From Alphaproteobacteria bacterium MarineAlpha5_Bin9 (GTDB taxonomy: Bacteria; Pseudomonadota; Alphaproteobacteria; HIMB59; GCA-002718135): a stretch of 64,000 nucleotides of DNA. The notes under the pieces are model-generated. The model was not told where the DNA came from, made no database searches, and saw only the letters and a list, made by a program, of their open reading frames with translations. Below, one piece after another: positions 26,837-36,805 of the stretch. The stretch's first letter is position 1. Each line of letters opens with the position of its first letter. The DNA lies in contig PTKV01000005.1 of NCBI GenBank assembly GCA_002937895.1, forward strand, positions 1-64,000, written 5' to 3'. Position numbers and translations under genes: made by a program.

Positions 26837-27424
26837 TTATTTTTTTTTATAAAATATTTTGAAACATAAAAGTGATATAATTATAAATATTATTAATAAT
26901 AAATCCAGAGTAAATATATTATTCACTTTTAAACTATTAATTTGAGATAAATTATTTATTTTATTTCCGAGAAGAGTAGAAAATAATACTATGGGAGTAA
27001 ATCCTATAATTGTAGATAAAATAAATTTGTAACTAGAAATATCTAAAGTAGACAATATAAAATTTTGAACGGCAAGAGGTGTTCCAGGAATCATTCTAAA
27101 AATTATTAAATACTCTAGAGAAGATTTTTTTATTAATAAATTAATTTTAGATAAATATTTTTCAAATTTCATATAAATGTAATTTTTAAAAAAATGTTTA
27201 GATAAAAGAAAAAATAAATGACTTCCAAATGAAATACTTAATATTGTTAAAAAATAACCTATAAATGAACCGAATGCATAACCTGAAAAAACTATAAAGA
27301 CTAATAATCCTGGTAAAGATATGGCTGAGTATAAGTAAATAAATATAAAAAACAAAAACATAGATAAAAAATAATTTAGCTCAACCCAATTAGAAAAACT
27401 CAACAATATTTCATTATAAGTCAT
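26837..27424 (-). CDS. TVP38/TMEM64-family membrane protein
   Basis: 195-residue integral membrane protein of the DedA-related VTT fold. Diagnostic features are the FSGYAFGSFIGYFLTILSI re-entrant region and FRMIPGTPLAVQNF followed by a FTPIVLFSTLLGN segment. Homologues are thought to move lipids or maintain envelope homeostasis; the role here is not known. It is convergent with mazG (2-bp gap) and 8 bp downstream of grxC. Confidence 0.82.
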   Translation of the reverse strand: MTYNEILLSFSNWVELNYFLSMFLFFIFIYLYSAISLPGLLVFIVFSGYAFGSFIGYFLTILSISFGSHLFFLLSKHFFKNYIYMKFEKYLSKINLLIKKSSLEYLIIFRMIPGTPLAVQNFILSTLDISSYKFILSTIIGFTPIVLFSTLLGNKINNLSQINSLKVNNIFTLDLLLIIFIIISLLCFKIFYKKK

Positions 27425-27432
27425 TAATATTT

Positions 27433-27687
27433 CTATTTAATAATTTTATCAAATTTTCCAGTATTAATAATCGATTTTAAATCATCATAACCACCTATAT
27501 GCATTTTATTTATAAATATTTGTGGTAATGTTTTCATTCCATTTGATATTTTAATCATTTCATTGAATTTTTTAGGCTCTTTGTTAATATTATATTCTGT
27601 ATAATTTATATTTTTAGATTTGAAAAAATTTTTTGCTCTATCACAATAACCACAAATATCTTTTGTATAGATTATAACTTTATTCAT
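27433..27687 (-). CDS. grxC: Glutaredoxin 3
   Basis: 84-residue thioredoxin-fold protein that reduces disulfides and glutathione adducts using glutathione. The active site is CGYC (YTKDICGYCDRAK) instead of the common CPYC; the cis-Pro TLPQIFI motif and the GGYDDL glutathione-binding segment are intact. It overlaps the amidohydrolase gene by 4 nt. Confidence 0.93.
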   Translation of the reverse strand: MNKVIIYTKDICGYCDRAKNFFKSKNINYTEYNINKEPKKFNEMIKISNGMKTLPQIFINKMHIGGYDDLKSIINTGKFDKIIK

Positions 27688-28856
27688 TTACTAAAATACT
27701 TATTAACAAGTTCAACCCAAAAATTAACACCAATAGGTAATAAATTATCATTAAAGTCATATTTACTTGTATGTAGACCCGCATAATGATTTTCATCTTT
27801 CTGACCTATATATAAATATGAACCAGGTTTTTCATTAAGCATATATGAAAAATCCTCACCTCCCATAGATGGGTTGATATTTGTAAATACTTTATCCTTT
27901 CCAACCAAATCTTTTGCGACATCTGATGCAAATATGCTTTTTTCTTTATGGTTTATTGTTGGAGGATATTTATTATAATATTGTATATGAGCTTTAGCAT
28001 TATTTGCCAAAGCAATACCAGATGCAATTTCTTTTATTTTTTTTTCAATATCTACTCTGGTTTCATTTTTAAAAGTTCTTACTGTTCCATTTAAACTAAC
28101 TTTATCATCAATAACATTATAAGCTGTACCTCCGTGAATTTTAGTTATACTTACTAATGCTTTATCAACAGGATCTATAAATCTACTTACTATTGTCTGC
28201 ATTGATAAAACAATTTGTGAAGCTATAACTATAGGATCAACAGCTAAATTAGGTAGAGCAGCATGACCTCCCTTTCCTTCAACAATAATATCAAATTCAT
28301 CAACAGCTGCCATCATCGGACCATCAGTCACTCCAAATTCTCCAAGAGGTAATTCAGGCCAATTATGGAGTGCATAAACTTCATCGATCTCAAAATCTTT
28401 AAATAATCCATCATCCATCATCATTTTTCCGCCACCCCAACCTTCTTCTCCTGGTTGGAAAATAAAAAAGACTGTTCCATCAAAATTAGGATTTTCTTTT
28501 AGGTATTTAGCAGCACCCAAAAGCATTGTAGTGTGTCCATCATGTCCACAAGCATGCATCATCCCTTCGTTTGAAGATTTATGTTCAAAATTATTGTGTT
28601 CTGGCATAGGCAATGCATCCATATCAGCTCTTAATCCAATAGATTTTTTACTATTACCTTTATTTCCTTTAATCCATGCAACTAAACCAGTGTTAGCATA
28701 TCCAGATTTATATTCAATTTGCCAAGTTTTAAGTTTTGTTTGAATATATTGAGAAGTTTCTTTTTCTTTTAAACCTATTTCAGGATTTTTATGAAGATCT
28801 TTTCTCCATTTAGTCATTTCATTTAACATTTGATTTATACTATTTAATATTGCCAT
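27684..28856 (-). CDS. M20-family amidohydrolase (hippurate hydrolase / aminoacylase type)
   Basis: 390-residue di-metal peptidase-fold enzyme that hydrolyses N-acyl amino acids or similar amides. Conserved metal-site motifs: LHKNPEIGLKEKET, RADMDALP, MHACGHDGHTTMLLGAA, FQPGEEGWGGGKMM and the dimerisation-domain GGHAALP. The C-terminal MGGEDFSYM supplies the last ligand. There is no signal peptide. Its start overlaps the preceding gene by one base and its end overlaps grxC by 4 nt. Confidence 0.94.
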   Translation of the reverse strand: MAILNSINQMLNEMTKWRKDLHKNPEIGLKEKETSQYIQTKLKTWQIEYKSGYANTGLVAWIKGNKGNSKKSIGLRADMDALPMPEHNNFEHKSSNEGMMHACGHDGHTTMLLGAAKYLKENPNFDGTVFFIFQPGEEGWGGGKMMMDDGLFKDFEIDEVYALHNWPELPLGEFGVTDGPMMAAVDEFDIIVEGKGGHAALPNLAVDPIVIASQIVLSMQTIVSRFIDPVDKALVSITKIHGGTAYNVIDDKVSLNGTVRTFKNETRVDIEKKIKEIASGIALANNAKAHIQYYNKYPPTINHKEKSIFASDVAKDLVGKDKVFTNINPSMGGEDFSYMLNEKPGSYLYIGQKDENHYAGLHTSKYDFNDNLLPIGVNFWVELVNKYFSK

Positions 28857-29488
28857 TAGAGTAACCCAAATATACCTTTCTTATTTAATTGATTTTCACA
28901 TTTAATTAATTGATTGTTATATTTCTTTGAATTTTTTTCAACCTTCTTAGCTACATCAATAAGCCATTTTTTTGTTTTATATGATTGATTTTTCCAACCA
29001 TTATGACCTTCATGATAAGCTAAATACTGATTATATGTATCTTTTTTTGATAAACCTAACATTTTATGAGAATTATTTACATACCAGCCAATAAAATCAG
29101 AAATATCATTAAAGTTTGCTCTTGAGGCATTAGTATTGCCAGTACTTTTTTTATACCAATCCCAGGTAGGATTAGTTACTTGTGCAAAACCAAAAGCTGT
29201 TGAAGGTCTTTTTGGAGATGGAATAATTCCAAATATTTTTTTTCGTTTAGGCTTTGCAAATTGATTAAAAGATGATTCTTGTTTTACTATAGCTAGCTGT
29301 AGTGATATAGGAGCCCCCCATTTATCATAACTTTTTTTAGTTGCTTTATACCAATTTTTTTTCTCTTTAAATAAAATACAAGAGTCTTCTGTTAAATTGC
29401 TATCAATTTTAGTACAGGCAATAACAAAAATAGTCAAAATACATATAGATATTAAGAAATTATCAATACGCATATTTTTTTTTAACAT
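28856..29488 (-). CDS. Lytic transglycosylase-like lipoprotein
   Basis: 210 residues. The N terminus has a hydrophobic segment ending in the lipobox FVIAC, so it is probably a lipid-anchored envelope protein. The SLT-like domain has the candidate catalytic Glu in LAIVKQESSFN, followed by TAFGFAQVTNPTWDWY and YLAYHEGHNGW. Predicted to cleave peptidoglycan between MurNAc and GlcNAc. First gene of a leftward run with the amidohydrolase and grxC; divergent from htpG. Confidence 0.85.
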   Translation of the reverse strand: MLKKNMRIDNFLISICILTIFVIACTKIDSNLTEDSCILFKEKKNWYKATKKSYDKWGAPISLQLAIVKQESSFNQFAKPKRKKIFGIIPSPKRPSTAFGFAQVTNPTWDWYKKSTGNTNASRANFNDISDFIGWYVNNSHKMLGLSKKDTYNQYLAYHEGHNGWKNQSYKTKKWLIDVAKKVEKNSKKYNNQLIKCENQLNKKGIFGLL

Positions 29489-29557
29489 AAAATTTGTGAT
29501 TAAACAAAAATTGTGTCAAAAATACTTACAATATATTCAATTATTGTATAAATAAGC

Positions 29558-29563
29558 TATAAT
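29558..29563 (+). promoter_or_regulatory. Possible -10 element upstream of htpG
   Basis: A perfect TATAAT lies 6 bp before the htpG ATG, in the 81-bp divergent spacer. No convincing -35 or heat-shock sigma-32 box was found at correct spacing, and TATAAT is common by chance at this AT content, so this is tentative. Confidence 0.25.
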
Positions 29564-29569
29564 TAATTA

Positions 29570-31435
29570 ATGAACGAAACAGCAAAAAAAAATAAAGAAA
29601 AATTAAATTTTCAGGCTGAAGTAAGCAAACTACTGCATTTAGTTGCTAATTCTCTTTATAGTGAAAGAGAAATTTTTTTAAGAGAATTAATCTCAAATTC
29701 TGCGGATGCATGCGAAAAAATTAGATATCTTGCAATAAAAAAGCCTGGGATAATTAAGAAAAGTGATCAATTATCAATTTTTGTAAAATTTTCAAAAAAA
29801 AATAATTTAATTATCGTTGAAGACAATGGGATAGGTATGACCAAATCTGAATTAATAGAAAATTTAGGAACTATCGCAAAATCTGGAACTAATAAATTCA
29901 TCGAAGCTATGTCTAAAAAACAAGCCTCAAATATATCTACTATAGGACAATTTGGTGTAGGTTTTTACTCAAGTTTTATGATTGCCGAAAAAGTTACTGT
30001 TGAGTCACTTTCAGCTGAAAATAAAGATTCATATTCGTGGGAATCAGATGGAAAAAATGATTTTATCATTCAAAAAATTAATAAAATTTCGAGAGGAACT
30101 TCTATATTTTTAAATATAAAAAAAGATGCTCAAGAATTTCTAGATATATTTAAGTTAAGATCAATTATTACTAAATATTCAAATTATATTCCTTTTCCAA
30201 TATATCTTAAGGATATTGATAAAAAAGAAAATGAAGAAAAAATTAATGAAGGGGAACCTCTATGGTTAAAAAATAAAAAAGATATAAAAAAAGATGAATA
30301 TAAACAATTTTATAATAATATTTCATTTAATTTTGATGAACCTCTCAAAACAATTCATTTTGAAGCAGAAGGAATTATAAATTATAATTCTTTAATTTAT
30401 ATACCTTCAAAGCAACCAATGGATCTTTTTAATCCAGAACGAAAAAATAAAATAAAACTTTATGTCCAAAAAATATTTATTACTGATGATTGTGAAGAAA
30501 TTATTCCTTCTTGGCTAAGATTCATCCCAGGAGTTGTAGATTCAAAAGATATTTCTTTAAATATTAGTAGAGAAATGCTTCAAAACAATCCTATAATATC
30601 TAAAATAAAAAAAGGATTAATAAACAAAATATTAAGCGAATTGAATAACTTATCAGAGGATAATGATAAATACTTAATTTTTTGGAAAAACTTTGGATCT
30701 GTAATTAAAGAAGGGCTGTATGACAATAATGAGTATCATGAAAAATTATTAAATTTAATAAGATTTCAAACATCAGAAGATGATAATTATATTAGCCTAG
30801 ATGAATACATAAAAAAAATAAACAAAGATCAAAAAGAAATTTTTTATTTTTCTAGTGTAGAAAAAAATAATATAAAAAATAGTCCTCAATTAGAATCTTT
30901 TATTGATAAAAAAATTCCTGTAATCTTAATGACAGATGCAGTAGATGAATTTTGGATACCAAATGTTCAAAAATATAAAAATCTAAATTTTAAATCAATT
31001 ACAAAAGGAAAAGTGGATTTATCTAAATTTTCAAGTGAAAAAGAAAAACATATAAAAAATTCAGATATATCTAATGAATTCAATAACTTAATAGATATAT
31101 TAAAGAAAGAACTTAAAGAAAATATTAAAGATGTGATTGTTTCTGAAAGGCTAACAAAAAGTCCATTAATATTAATAGCTGACGAAGAGAACATGGACAT
31201 AAATATGGAAAAATTAATGAAAATGCATAACAAAGATATGCAATCAAGTAAAAAGATTTTAGAAATAAATATAAAACATCCCATGATAATTCAATTATCA
31301 AAAGTAATAAAAAATGTTGATAAAAAAAAGATTGCTAATTTAATTCTTGATCAAGCTAATATACTTGATGGAAATACTTTATCCGATCCATCACGATACA
31401 TAGAAAATTTAACTGATATATTTATGAAAAAATAA
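29570..31435 (+). CDS. htpG: Molecular chaperone HtpG (Hsp90)
   Basis: ATP-dependent Hsp90 chaperone. The 621-residue length is standard. The N-terminal GHKL ATPase is clear: AEVSKLLHLVANSLYS, ELISNSADACEKIRY, VEDNGIGMT and IGQFGVGFYSSFM (lid). The middle domain includes the LNISREMLQ catalytic Arg motif, and the C-terminal dimerisation domain ends in SRYIENL. It is monocistronic between divergent and convergent neighbours. Confidence 0.98.
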   Translation: MNETAKKNKEKLNFQAEVSKLLHLVANSLYSEREIFLRELISNSADACEKIRYLAIKKPGIIKKSDQLSIFVKFSKKNNLIIVEDNGIGMTKSELIENLGTIAKSGTNKFIEAMSKKQASNISTIGQFGVGFYSSFMIAEKVTVESLSAENKDSYSWESDGKNDFIIQKINKISRGTSIFLNIKKDAQEFLDIFKLRSIITKYSNYIPFPIYLKDIDKKENEEKINEGEPLWLKNKKDIKKDEYKQFYNNISFNFDEPLKTIHFEAEGIINYNSLIYIPSKQPMDLFNPERKNKIKLYVQKIFITDDCEEIIPSWLRFIPGVVDSKDISLNISREMLQNNPIISKIKKGLINKILSELNNLSEDNDKYLIFWKNFGSVIKEGLYDNNEYHEKLLNLIRFQTSEDDNYISLDEYIKKINKDQKEIFYFSSVEKNNIKNSPQLESFIDKKIPVILMTDAVDEFWIPNVQKYKNLNFKSITKGKVDLSKFSSEKEKHIKNSDISNEFNNLIDILKKELKENIKDVIVSERLTKSPLILIADEENMDINMEKLMKMHNKDMQSSKKILEINIKHPMIIQLSKVIKNVDKKKIANLILDQANILDGNTLSDPSRYIENLTDIFMKK

Positions 31436-32371
31436 TTATAAATTATTAACAATTTTACCTTCAATAAAATAATCAATAATTTGTTTAGCTATTTGTATTG
31501 CAACATTCTTTTGAGCCTCAAACGTTGATGCTGCTATATGAGGAGAGAGTATTAAATTTTTGGTATTAAATAAAATGTTTTTAGTTGCGGGTTCACTCAT
31601 GTAAACATCTAAAGCTGCACCCATAATTATTTTATTTTCTAAAGCATTTTTCAAATCAATTTCATTTATCAAACTTCCTCTCGCTGTATTTATTATGAAA
31701 GAAGAATCTTTCATTTTACTAAATTCATTAGTATTAAATAATGGTTTATTATCAGGAGAAGATTTACAATGTAAACTAATAATATCACAAGTTGTTAAAA
31801 TTTCATCAAATGAGAGATTAGTAACATATGGATAAAGATTTTTTTTATCTTTAAAAGATTTAGAGAAAGTATAAATTTTCATTCCAAAGCCATTTGCAAT
31901 TTCTGCTACTCTAGCTGAAACATTACCAAAACCAATTAGTCCTAGATTTTTATCTTTAAGTTCAACTCCCTTAAATAATTTTTTTTCCCAAAGACCTTTG
32001 TGTGTCGAAAAATTAGCTTTAGTTATATTTCTTAATAAGGATAATATTAATGCAATAGTATGCTCAGCTGTAGCATTAGTATTTGCCCCTGGAGTATTCA
32101 TAACTATAATATTTTTTTCTTTAGCTGATTTAATATCTATATTATCTGTTCCAGCACCTGCTCTACCTATAATTTTTAATTTTTGTGAAGATAAAATAAT
32201 GTCTTTTGTTACCTTAGTAGCTGATCTGACTACCAAAGCATCATATTGATTAATAATATTTTTTAAATCATCTGAAGATAAATCAGTTATTACATCACAA
32301 TCTATATTGTTTTGAATAAATAATTCTTTAGCGATGTTATCCATTGAATCAGAAATCAAAACTTTACTCAT
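31436..32371 (-). CDS. serA: D-3-phosphoglycerate dehydrogenase-type 2-hydroxyacid dehydrogenase
   Basis: NAD-dependent D-isomer-specific dehydrogenase, likely the first step of serine synthesis. The start is set at the ATG of MSKVLISD, giving 311 residues and an 8-nt overlap with the DUF1015 gene; an upstream ATG at 32392 would add seven residues and deepen the overlap. Motifs: IGRAGAGTDNIDI, LGLIGFGNVSARVAE (NAD-binding), NTARGSLINE with catalytic Arg, and the C-terminal LSPHIAAST containing His. No ACT domain, so it is probably not serine-inhibited. DUF1015-serA linkage supports the assignment. Confidence 0.88.
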   Translation of the reverse strand: MSKVLISDSMDNIAKELFIQNNIDCDVITDLSSDDLKNIINQYDALVVRSATKVTKDIILSSQKLKIIGRAGAGTDNIDIKSAKEKNIIVMNTPGANTNATAEHTIALILSLLRNITKANFSTHKGLWEKKLFKGVELKDKNLGLIGFGNVSARVAEIANGFGMKIYTFSKSFKDKKNLYPYVTNLSFDEILTTCDIISLHCKSSPDNKPLFNTNEFSKMKDSSFIINTARGSLINEIDLKNALENKIIMGAALDVYMSEPATKNILFNTKNLILSPHIAASTFEAQKNVAIQIAKQIIDYFIEGKIVNNL

Positions 32372-33590
32372 AATTGTTTTCTCCAAAATCATAAACTACC
32401 ATACCATCTAAAGGCTTAGGCTCAAACCAAGTAGACTTAGGTGGCATAGTTAAATTATTTTCCGCTATATCTATAACATCATCTATTTGTGTTGGAAATA
32501 TCGAAAATGCAATACTATTTGTGTTATTGTCAACTTTTTTTTCTAGAGCAATCAGTCCGTGACATCCTGCAATAAATCTTATCCTATCATCAGTATTTGC
32601 ATTTTCTATACCTAATAAATTTTTTAAACAAAAATTATTAATGATATTAATATCTAGCTTAGATAAAATATCATTATTATCTAAAAGATGCTCATTTTTA
32701 AAAAATAAATGATACCATTTTTTATTGTGATACATACCAAAGTTTCGCGATTTTTTTGGTAAATAAGGATTATTACTTTCCTTAATAACAAAATTTGATG
32801 ATAAAAGATTTAAAAAATTATTTAAATCTAATCCATTTAAATCTTTAATTACTCTATTATAGTCATAAATTTTAGTTTTCGTTTTTGGAAAAGCTGCTAT
32901 CATAAAATATTTATTTAAATTATTTTTTTTATTGGGATGTTCGTGTTGAAATTCATATATTTTTTTCATAGCAGATATTCTATGATGACCATCACATATA
33001 TATAAAGTCTCAATTTGATTAATTAATTCCGAAAATTTTTCTTTTTTATTTTTGTCATTTAGAATCCATAATGAGTGAATAGAACCATCAAATGAACTAA
33101 AATGAAAATGAGGTTTTGAATTGCTGGTTTCAATAAGGAAATTATCTAAATTAATAATGTCATTATATGCTACGTATATAGGTCCAATTTGAGCATGTAG
33201 ATTTAACATTTGATCTGCTCGTTCTTGAGCTCTATTTTCGTAAATTAATTCATGTGATTTGATATAATTATGTATAAATGAATCTATATTAGCTAAAGCA
33301 ATAAATCCTAATTGTATATGAGATTTGTGATTTATCTTATATAAGTAAAAAGAAAGATTGTTATCCTTTTTAATAATTTCATATTTTTTCATTTTTTGAA
33401 AATAATTTTTAGCAAACAATGCAGTATTATCATTTTCAACTTGAGGATTTAATATATTAATATAGTTCCAATTATCTTTAAATAAATAATCTAATTTATC
33501 CTCACTTAAATAATCTGTGCTTGGAGCTATTAAATTTTCTGGTGGTTCTTTATAGGGTAAAAATCCTTTGAATGGTTTTAAATCAATCAT
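32364..33590 (-). CDS. DUF1015 family protein
   Basis: 408-residue cytoplasmic protein of unknown function that commonly travels with serA. The family signature YICDGHHRISAMKKI is present near residue 205 (typically DGHHRY-type), together with an N-terminal FKGFLPYK and a C-terminal STWFEPKPLDGMV. It precedes serA by overlap and follows the TrpB-like gene. The conserved DGHHR suggests nucleotide or phosphate binding, but this is unproven. Confidence 0.9.
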   Translation of the reverse strand: MIDLKPFKGFLPYKEPPENLIAPSTDYLSEDKLDYLFKDNWNYINILNPQVENDNTALFAKNYFQKMKKYEIIKKDNNLSFYLYKINHKSHIQLGFIALANIDSFIHNYIKSHELIYENRAQERADQMLNLHAQIGPIYVAYNDIINLDNFLIETSNSKPHFHFSSFDGSIHSLWILNDKNKKEKFSELINQIETLYICDGHHRISAMKKIYEFQHEHPNKKNNLNKYFMIAAFPKTKTKIYDYNRVIKDLNGLDLNNFLNLLSSNFVIKESNNPYLPKKSRNFGMYHNKKWYHLFFKNEHLLDNNDILSKLDINIINNFCLKNLLGIENANTDDRIRFIAGCHGLIALEKKVDNNTNSIAFSIFPTQIDDVIDIAENNLTMPPKSTWFEPKPLDGMVVYDFGENNYE

Positions 33591-33643
33591 ATTTATAAAT
33601 ATATAAAGTTTATAAAAAAAATATTAAATAAGCTATATTAATA

Positions 33644-35008
33644 TTAAGATATGTCCGGCAATACTGAAAGAGCTTTATTAACCTTCTCTTCTTCATAAAC
33701 ATCTTCAGCTAGTCTACCAGAAAAATAATCATCATAAGCTGTCATATCAAAATGACCATGACCACATAAATTAAATAAAATAGTTTTACTTTCACCCTTT
33801 AATTTACAATCCAAAGCAGCATCAATAGCACCTTTTACAGCATGTGTAGCTTCTGGAGCTGGTATAATACCCTCTTGCTTCCCAAAATTAACACCAGCTT
33901 CAAAACATTCTTTTTGACCATAAGCTTTTGCTCTCATTAATCCTAAATTGTATAAGTGACTCAAATGATAAGACATACCATGATATCTCAATCCTCCAGA
34001 ATGATTTGCTGGAGGTAGAAAATCTGAACCTAAAGTATGCATTTTAATTAAAGGTGTCATTTTAGCCATGTCACCATGATCATAAGCATATTTACCTTTG
34101 GTAAAAGATGGGCATGATAGTGGTTCACAACCAATAATATCAATCTTTTGCCCTCCTCTAAGTTGTTGGCCTAAGAAAGGAAACATAAGTCCAGACAAGT
34201 TACTTCCTCCACCTGTGCAACCTACTATAATATCAGGATAATCCCCTGCTTGTTCCATTTGAAGTATTGCTTCATTACCATTAATTGTTTGATGCATTAG
34301 AACATGACCTAAAACACTACCTAATGAGTATTTTGCATTTCCTTGACTTTTTACAACTGCCTCAATAGCATCAGAAATTGCAATACCAAGACTACCAGGA
34401 TTTTCAGGATTCTCTTCTAAAAGCTTTTTTCCAAAATCAGTTAATGAAGAAGGACTTGAGTGACATTTAGCACCAAAAGATTGCATCATCAATTTTCTAT
34501 ATGGCTTTTGATCAAAACTAATTTTTACCATAAAAACTTCAACATCGATATCAAACATTTGGCCAGCAAAAGCTAGAGAGCTACCCCACTGCCCTGCTCC
34601 TGTTTCTGTATATATTTTTTTAACACCTTCTTCTTTATTATAGAATGCTTGAGCTACTGCAGTATTAGGCTTATGACTTCCAGTGGGACTGACTCCTTCA
34701 TATTTATAATATATTTTTGCAGGAGTATCTAAAAATTTTTCTAATCTTCTAGCCCGATATAATGGAGAAGGTCGCCATTGTTTATAAATATTTCTTACAG
34801 GTTCTGGTATTTCAATTTCTCTTTCAGTAGATACTTCTTGCATTATTAATCCCATAGGAAATAATGGTGCAAAGTCATCAGGTCCTGCGGGCTGTTTTGT
34901 TCCAGGATGAAGTGGTGGTGGTGGGGGACTTGGTAAATCAGAATTTATATTATACCAAAATTTTGGAGCTTTCGACTCCTCAAGAAAATATTTTACTGAA
35001 TCTGTCAT
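33644..35008 (-). CDS. TrpB-like PLP-dependent enzyme (TrpB2 family)
   Basis: 454-residue relative of tryptophan synthase beta chain. The PLP lysine motif is TGSHKPNTAVAQAF, the phosphate-binding loop is GCTGGGSNLSG, and the segment ETGAGQWGSSLAFAG is typical of the TrpB2 subgroup, as is the extra N-terminal region rich in Pro. No trpA is adjacent, so it may act alone on indole/serine or on another substrate. A 149-bp gap lies upstream. Confidence 0.93.
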   Translation of the reverse strand: MTDSVKYFLEESKAPKFWYNINSDLPSPPPPPLHPGTKQPAGPDDFAPLFPMGLIMQEVSTEREIEIPEPVRNIYKQWRPSPLYRARRLEKFLDTPAKIYYKYEGVSPTGSHKPNTAVAQAFYNKEEGVKKIYTETGAGQWGSSLAFAGQMFDIDVEVFMVKISFDQKPYRKLMMQSFGAKCHSSPSSLTDFGKKLLEENPENPGSLGIAISDAIEAVVKSQGNAKYSLGSVLGHVLMHQTINGNEAILQMEQAGDYPDIIVGCTGGGSNLSGLMFPFLGQQLRGGQKIDIIGCEPLSCPSFTKGKYAYDHGDMAKMTPLIKMHTLGSDFLPPANHSGGLRYHGMSYHLSHLYNLGLMRAKAYGQKECFEAGVNFGKQEGIIPAPEATHAVKGAIDAALDCKLKGESKTILFNLCGHGHFDMTAYDDYFSGRLAEDVYEEEKVNKALSVLPDIS

Positions 35009-35157
35009 AATTAAAAACTATATTGCTCTAAAAAAATAAACAAATCAACTATAATTTATATATAAAGAAGTATAAAAAAGTAAAATGAAGAATTTAAATG
35101 CAGGAAATATATCAATAATAATAGCTATAATATTAATAATATATGCTATTTATAGCT

Positions 35158-36045
35158 TTATATAATAGTACTATTTTTTTTGAATTGCCCTAAAAAAATG
35201 CCAATAATAATTAATATTAATCCTATAAATGCATTTAATGATACTCTTTCATCAAGAAAAATATAGCCCCAAAAAATTGCAAAAAAAGGTATTAGATATG
35301 AAACATATGACAAAAACATTGGTCCTGCTTCTGCAATAATTTTAAATCGTAACAAAAACGCTAATGCAGTAGGAAAAATACCTAAATAAATTATTGGTAT
35401 CACACTATCTAAATTATATGAATTAAGTCTATATAATTCTGTAAAAATTAAAAAGGGGAGCGAAAATATTGCAGCACTTAATGTTACGTATGTAGTCAAA
35501 GTTAGAATATTAACTTTCTCTATATTATAAGCAAGAATAGAAGAAAAAACATAACCTAAAACAGAAACAATAATTAAAATCTTAGGAATTAATGTGGAAT
35601 TATCAAAATAAAATTTTTGAAATATATTAAATTCAAAAATGAATAAAACTCCAATTAATCCTAATATTACTGAAATTAATTTAAAATAATTAAATTTATC
35701 ATTCTTAATAAGAAAATGGGTAAGTATTAATGCAAAGATTGGACCAACAGACATCAATAATCCAGCTGTGTTAGATTGAATAAATTTTTCTGACCAACTA
35801 ATAAACACAAAGGGAAGAAAATTTCCAATAACTCCAATAAAACAAATTATCAATAATAATTTAAAATTTAAATTAAATTTCATTTTTTTTATTTTAAAAT
35901 AAATAATTAAAACAATTGAGGCAATAATTAAACGTAAAGAAGCTATTGCAAAAGGATGTATTGAAACTACTGCAATCTTTATAGCAAAAAATGATGATCC
36001 CCAAATTGAAGAAAGAATAGTTAAAAGAATAAAATTTTTAATCAA
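35158..36045 (-). CDS. EamA/DMT-family transporter
   Basis: 295-residue ten-helix exporter with duplicated EamA halves: SSIWGSSFFAIK at the N terminus, AGLLMSVGPIFALILTHFLI and YVSYLIPFFAIFWGYIFLDER near the ends of each half. Substrate unknown. It lies 3 bp downstream of the 99-residue protein gene on the same strand. Confidence 0.88.
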   Translation of the reverse strand: MIKNFILLTILSSIWGSSFFAIKIAVVSIHPFAIASLRLIIASIVLIIYFKIKKMKFNLNFKLLLIICFIGVIGNFLPFVFISWSEKFIQSNTAGLLMSVGPIFALILTHFLIKNDKFNYFKLISVILGLIGVLFIFEFNIFQKFYFDNSTLIPKILIIVSVLGYVFSSILAYNIEKVNILTLTTYVTLSAAIFSLPFLIFTELYRLNSYNLDSVIPIIYLGIFPTALAFLLRFKIIAEAGPMFLSYVSYLIPFFAIFWGYIFLDERVSLNAFIGLILIIIGIFLGQFKKNSTII

Positions 36046-36048
36046 AAA

Positions 36049-36348
36049 TTATTTTCTACTTTTAGGAGTTGGAAGTGAAACTTGTTTATATGGCTTCATC
36101 AATTCTTCTCTTTGTCCATCCCACAAATACTCAGTATAATTAAAATTTTTTATGTTTCTATCAGATCTTTCAAAAGTAAGGCCATATTTTCTACAATAGC
36201 TTGCAAATTCTTCTGCATTTTCTGATGACAAACTAGATACTGTCCATTTTTTCGCACTTCTATCAAATTTAAAACCCTTTTTTTTAAACCAGTCTCTATG
36301 ATAATATGAATCTCTGCCAAAAGCTGAAAAAATAATTTTTTTTGTCAT
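36049..36348 (-). CDS. 99-residue hypothetical protein
   Basis: Small basic protein with no signal peptide. The N-terminal part reads IIFSAFGRDSYYHRDWFKKKGFKFDRSAKKW, a pattern recalling DUF5710-type modules in which a KGFKWD...KKWY motif follows a short helix; this is a resemblance only. The rest is charged and ends SRK. Co-directional with and just upstream of the EamA gene. Function not known. Confidence 0.7.
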   Translation of the reverse strand: MTKKIIFSAFGRDSYYHRDWFKKKGFKFDRSAKKWTVSSLSSENAEEFASYCRKYGLTFERSDRNIKNFNYTEYLWDGQREELMKPYKQVSLPTPKSRK

Positions 36349-36472
36349 AAATTAAGAAATTTTAATGAAAAAACATATATATTATTTTTTTTTTATAAAC
36401 AATATAATATTATTCTTATAAAAATAAAAAATTATTATATCATTAAAACAAATATAAATATACAATATACCT

Positions 36473-36805
36473 ATGGTTATATTCAAAAAAAGCGAAATAA
36501 ATGTTCATGAATTAAGTAAGTTAAAAGAAAAAAATAAAAATATTCAAATAATTGATGTAAGAGAAGATTCTGAAAGAAATCATGCTTCAATTACTGGCAC
36601 TATTCATATCAAATTAACTGAAATTGCAAATAGGGCTAAAGAACTAGATAAAAATAAAAATATTTTTGTTATGTGTCATACAGGAACTAGAAGTCAAAGT
36701 GTAGTTAAGTGGTTAAAATCTCAAGGGTTTGATAAAGCAGTAAATGTTTTAGGTGGAATTGATGCTTGGGCAGCTTTGATCGATAAATCAATAAGAAGAT
36801 ATTAA
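36473..36805 (+). CDS. Rhodanese-like domain protein
   Basis: 110-residue single rhodanese domain, cytoplasmic. It has IIDVREDSER (CH2A-like motif) and an intact active loop VMCHTGTRSQS with the catalytic Cys, then NVLGGIDAWA. Likely a sulfur carrier or persulfide transferase. Its 3' end overlaps the convergent small membrane gene by 4 nt. The upstream 124 bp hold nothing recognisable. Confidence 0.9.
   Translation: MVIFKKSEINVHELSKLKEKNKNIQIIDVREDSERNHASITGTIHIKLTEIANRAKELDKNKNIFVMCHTGTRSQSVVKWLKSQGFDKAVNVLGGIDAWAALIDKSIRRY

Noticed and set aside
35085-35165. 26-residue hydrophobic frame in the gap before the TrpB2-like gene
   Set aside because: An ATG-initiated frame of mostly Ile/Ala/Tyr exists, but such frames are frequent by chance in AT-rich DNA; there is no Shine-Dalgarno site and it runs into the convergent EamA gene.
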